NCBI RefSeq assembly: GCF_019880365.1
Contig: NZ_CP082271.1
Coordinates: 2,790,001 to 2,854,000, forward strand
Reading direction: 5' to 3'
DNA from: Pseudomonas sp. DNDY-54
GTDB taxonomy: Bacteria > Pseudomonadota > Gammaproteobacteria > Pseudomonadales > Pseudomonadaceae
Length of the DNA: 64,000 bases
Shown: positions 61,895-64,000 of the stretch, piece by piece
How the letters are laid out: each line of letters opens with the position of its first letter
How positions within the stretch are numbered: position 1 is the first letter of the stretch
Made by a program: the position numbers and the translations under genes
The notes under the pieces: model-generated
Seen by the model: the letters and a program-made list of their open reading frames with translations, nothing else
The model's database searches: none
What the model was told of the DNA's origin: nothing

Positions 61895-62683
61895 TCAGGC
61901 CACCTGCGGAGCAGCTTGCGCAGCGAGCAGTGTTTTGAGCAGCGCGCGGTAGGCCAGTACAGCTCTACCATTGGGGTCATGCTGCGAAGGCGTGACACCC
62001 GCCCGACTGGCGTCACGCAAGCGCGTGTCGATGGGTATGAAGGCCTGCCAGAGATTGGCCTGGTAGCCGTGACGAAGGACTTTCAGCGTACTCATAGACG
62101 CCTGGGTACGCCTGTCGAACATGGTCGGGACGATGGTGTACGGCAGCGCTTGCTTACGTGAGCGATTGATCATCGCAAGCGTGCTGACCATCCGCTCCAG
62201 GCCCTTCATTGCCAGAAACTCAGTCTGGACCGGAATGACCAGCTGCTGGCTGGCGGCTAGCGCGTTGACCATCAATACGCCGAGCAACGGCGGGCTGTCG
62301 ATGATGGCGTAATCGAAATCCTGCCAGAGCTGTGAAAGGCTTTTGGCAATCACCAGACCGAGGCCATTCTGCCCGGGGGATTGACGCTCCAGCGTCGCCA
62401 ACACTGGGCTCGACGGCAGCAGAGAAAGACGTTCGTGACTGGTAGGCAACAACAGCTGCCAGGGCAGACCTTCCGGAACGGAGCCCTGATGCTGAAACAG
62501 ATCGAAGACGCTGTGCTCGAGGTTATCCGGATCATGACCGAAATAGCTGGTCATCGATCCGTGGGGATCGAGATCCACTGCGACGACCCGTTTGCCGGAA
62601 TCGGCCAGCAACCCCGCAAGCGCGATGGACGTGGTGGTTTTACCCACGCCGCCTTTTTGATTAGCTACAGCCCAGACTCTCAT
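61895..62683 (-). CDS. parC: ParA-family ATPase ParC (chemotaxis array positioning)
   Basis: 262 residues. The deviant Walker A KGGVGKTTT starts at residue 10, with AVDLDPHGSMTSYFG and DYAIIDSPPLLGVLMVNAL. In pseudomonads and vibrios this ParA-like protein anchors chemotaxis arrays at the old pole with ParP. It is leftward between motD and parP, within the motility cluster; not a plasmid partition gene. Confidence 0.9.
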   Translation of the reverse strand: MRVWAVANQKGGVGKTTTSIALAGLLADSGKRVVAVDLDPHGSMTSYFGHDPDNLEHSVFDLFQHQGSVPEGLPWQLLLPTSHERLSLLPSSPVLATLERQSPGQNGLGLVIAKSLSQLWQDFDYAIIDSPPLLGVLMVNALAASQQLVIPVQTEFLAMKGLERMVSTLAMINRSRKQALPYTIVPTMFDRRTQASMSTLKVLRHGYQANLWQAFIPIDTRLRDASRAGVTPSQHDPNGRAVLAYRALLKTLLAAQAAPQVA

Positions 62684-62781
62684 AACTCTCTTTCCATCCG
62701 GATCGAAGCAGACCGGGAACGGCCGTGACGGCGCGGCCGACGACGGTGAATTGACGACGCCGATAGCGGCACCTGACGTTT

Positions 62782-63600
62782 CTAAGGACTAGCAGGTTGT
62801 GTGCCAGAGTGCAGATTCGCTCCGGCAGCACGGGCATTGCCGCTGCCCACACCGCTGACGCTGCGGCGTACGTCGAGATTGCGCGAGATCACCAAAATCA
62901 CCCGACGGTTGCGTGCCCTCCCCTCCGCCGTGGTGTTATCAGCGATAGGCTGAAACTCCCCGTAACCCACGGCCGCCAGGCGTGACGGGTCGACGCCGTC
63001 CGCGGCCAACATCCGCACAACACTGCCGGCACGTGCGGCAGAAAGCTCCCAGTTCGTGGGGTATTTATCCGTACGGATCGGAAGGTTGTCCGTGAACCCT
63101 TCGACGTGAATCGGGTTATCGAAAGGCGCCAGAATCCTGGCAACCTTCTCCAACAGATCGAAGGCATGGTCGTTCGGTAACGCGTCCCCGCTGGGGAACA
63201 GAAGGCTCGAGTTCAGCTCGATCTCTATCCAAAGCTCGTTGCCACGCAAGGTCAGCTGCTTTGCGTCGATCAGATCGGCGAACGCTTCCTGCATGCTGTG
63301 CATGATGCTTTCCAGCGGATCGATCGGCTGCGGCGATGATTGCGGTTCGTCTACCTGCGAGACGTCGGGCTGCGTAGTACGGGGTCGCTCCTCACCAATC
63401 GGGATCGGTTTAACGGCACGGTCGGCCTGATTGAACACGCCGACCAGTGAGTCAGAAAGAATCTTGTACTTGCCTTCGTTGAGCGATGAGATCGAATACA
63501 TCACCACGAAGAAGGCAAACAGCAGCGTAATGAAGTCCGCGTATGAAACCAGCCAGCGCTCGTGGTTCTCCGGCTCTTCGTGTGTACGGCGGCGACCCAT
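62782..63600 (-). CDS. motD: Flagellar stator protein MotD (OmpA-type peptidoglycan-binding)
   Basis: 272 residues. MGRRRTHEEPENHERWLVSY precedes the single membrane helix FITLLFAFFVVMYSISS, with Asp25-equivalent in YADF as the proton/ion-coupling residue. The C-terminal OmpA domain has VEGFTDNLPIRTDKYPTNWE and LSAARAGSVVRML. ATG 63600 has GGAG upstream. It is the second stator set (MotCD) that drives swarming in P. aeruginosa. Confidence 0.92.
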   Translation of the reverse strand: MGRRRTHEEPENHERWLVSYADFITLLFAFFVVMYSISSLNEGKYKILSDSLVGVFNQADRAVKPIPIGEERPRTTQPDVSQVDEPQSSPQPIDPLESIMHSMQEAFADLIDAKQLTLRGNELWIEIELNSSLLFPSGDALPNDHAFDLLEKVARILAPFDNPIHVEGFTDNLPIRTDKYPTNWELSAARAGSVVRMLAADGVDPSRLAAVGYGEFQPIADNTTAEGRARNRRVILVISRNLDVRRSVSGVGSGNARAAGANLHSGTQPASP

Positions 63601-63757
63601 GATCAGGCAGCTCCAGGCAATGACCGATCGCCGACGGACACCGCTCTGAGGCAAGCCGTCACGACGTCGTTAGCGCAGGCTGGAACTGTGGTGTGAGCGT
63701 TTGCCATGTTCATTCCGTTTTGACGGTGCGGGCTGCGCACCGTCGGCACCTAGCCGA

Positions 63758-64000
63758 TCAATCCATAAAGCCTTGAAGCTTCATTTCGATCGACCGCGGG
63801 TTCTCACCTTCGGCGATCGACAGGACACCTTCGAGCAGCATTTCGCGATAGGCAGTTTGCTTCTGCACAACGCTTTTGAGCTTGTTACCCATCGGCAACA
63901 CCAGCAGGTTGGCAAAGGCCACACCATAAATAGTGGCGACGAAGGCGACGGCGATACCGCTGCCCAGCTGGCTCGGGTCGGCGAGGTTGCCCATCACATG
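63758..64000 (-). CDS. motC: Flagellar stator protein MotC (MotA family), C-terminal part
   Basis: The frame is open beyond the right edge, so only about 80 C-terminal residues are seen. VAFVATIYGVAFANLLVLP is the last membrane helix region of a MotA/MotC protein, followed by the cytoplasmic tail ENPRSIEMKLQGFMD. With motD downstream (157 bp gap) it forms the MotCD stator. The gap is longer than usual for this pair. Confidence 0.9.
   Translation of the reverse strand, partial: HVMGNLADPSQLGSGIAVAFVATIYGVAFANLLVLPMGNKLKSVVQKQTAYREMLLEGVLSIAEGENPRSIEMKLQGFMD

Noticed and set aside
61895..62683. ParA-like gene as a sign of a plasmid or integrated element
   Set aside because: It lies in the conserved motCD-parC-parP-cheW order and belongs to the chemotaxis-positioning ParA group.

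Overview
The window looks like chromosomal DNA of a Pseudomonas-type gammaproteobacterium, most likely of the Pseudomonas stutzeri (Stutzerimonas) group. The reasons are the ihfB-wzz-...-wbpM layout of the O-antigen locus, EarP next to EF-P with Arg32, class II DAHP synthase, the FleQ/FleS/FleR flagellar regulators, the motCD-parA-cheW-ccm block, and short intergenic palindromes of the GTAGGGTGG type. The species is an inference from gene content and remembered family patterns; no search was run. No IS element, integrase, prophage, CRISPR array or rRNA gene was seen.

Layout. Positions 1-5.3 kb hold the tail of an MscS-type channel, acetyl-CoA synthetase, a DUF2254 membrane protein and a CaiB-type CoA transferase. 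Positions 5.5-22.9 kb are a leftward-transcribed surface-polysaccharide (O-antigen) locus. It has a TviB/WbpO-type UDP-sugar dehydrogenase, a WbpP-type 4-epimerase, WbpB/WbpD/WbpE (2,3-diacetamido uronic acid synthesis), four GT4 glycosyltransferases, Wzx, Wzy, and a phosphoglycosyl transferase, acetyltransferase, aminotransferase and WbpM dehydratase in the same order as pglC-D-E-F of the bacillosamine pathway. Upstream lie a deleted and frameshifted MBL-fold pseudogene, a short Wzz and ihfB. The predicted repeat unit starts on a bacillosamine-type sugar and contains aminouronic acids. A second broken remnant lies between wzy and a glycosyltransferase gene.

Positions 25-45 kb are mostly housekeeping: a DEAD-box helicase whose start codon is buried in a perfect inverted repeat, a spermidine synthase-like protein, DAHP synthase, a DASS transporter, EF-P with its rhamnosyltransferase EarP, the 4.5S SRP RNA, a renalase-like flavoprotein, a ZIP transporter, tRNA-Gly and tRNA-Glu, a GST, a DUF815 ATPase, glutathione peroxidase, MsrB, AlaA, HtpX, a DUF2959 lipoprotein and Tpm.

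Positions 45-64 kb, almost all leftward, join motility and cytochrome c biogenesis. They run motC-motD-parC-parP-cheW-DUF2802, then a rhodanese-like protein, a rightward FliK-like and FlhB-C-terminal-like pair, ccmABCDEFGHI (including a ccmD of 58 codons), a proline-rich lipoprotein, fliT, fleQ, fleS and fleR. The fliT-fleQSR segment directly after ccmI, without fliCDS upstream or fliE downstream, points to a rearranged flagellar region. Start codons were revised for many genes from Shine-Dalgarno spacing and family N-termini; these choices are stated in each entry.
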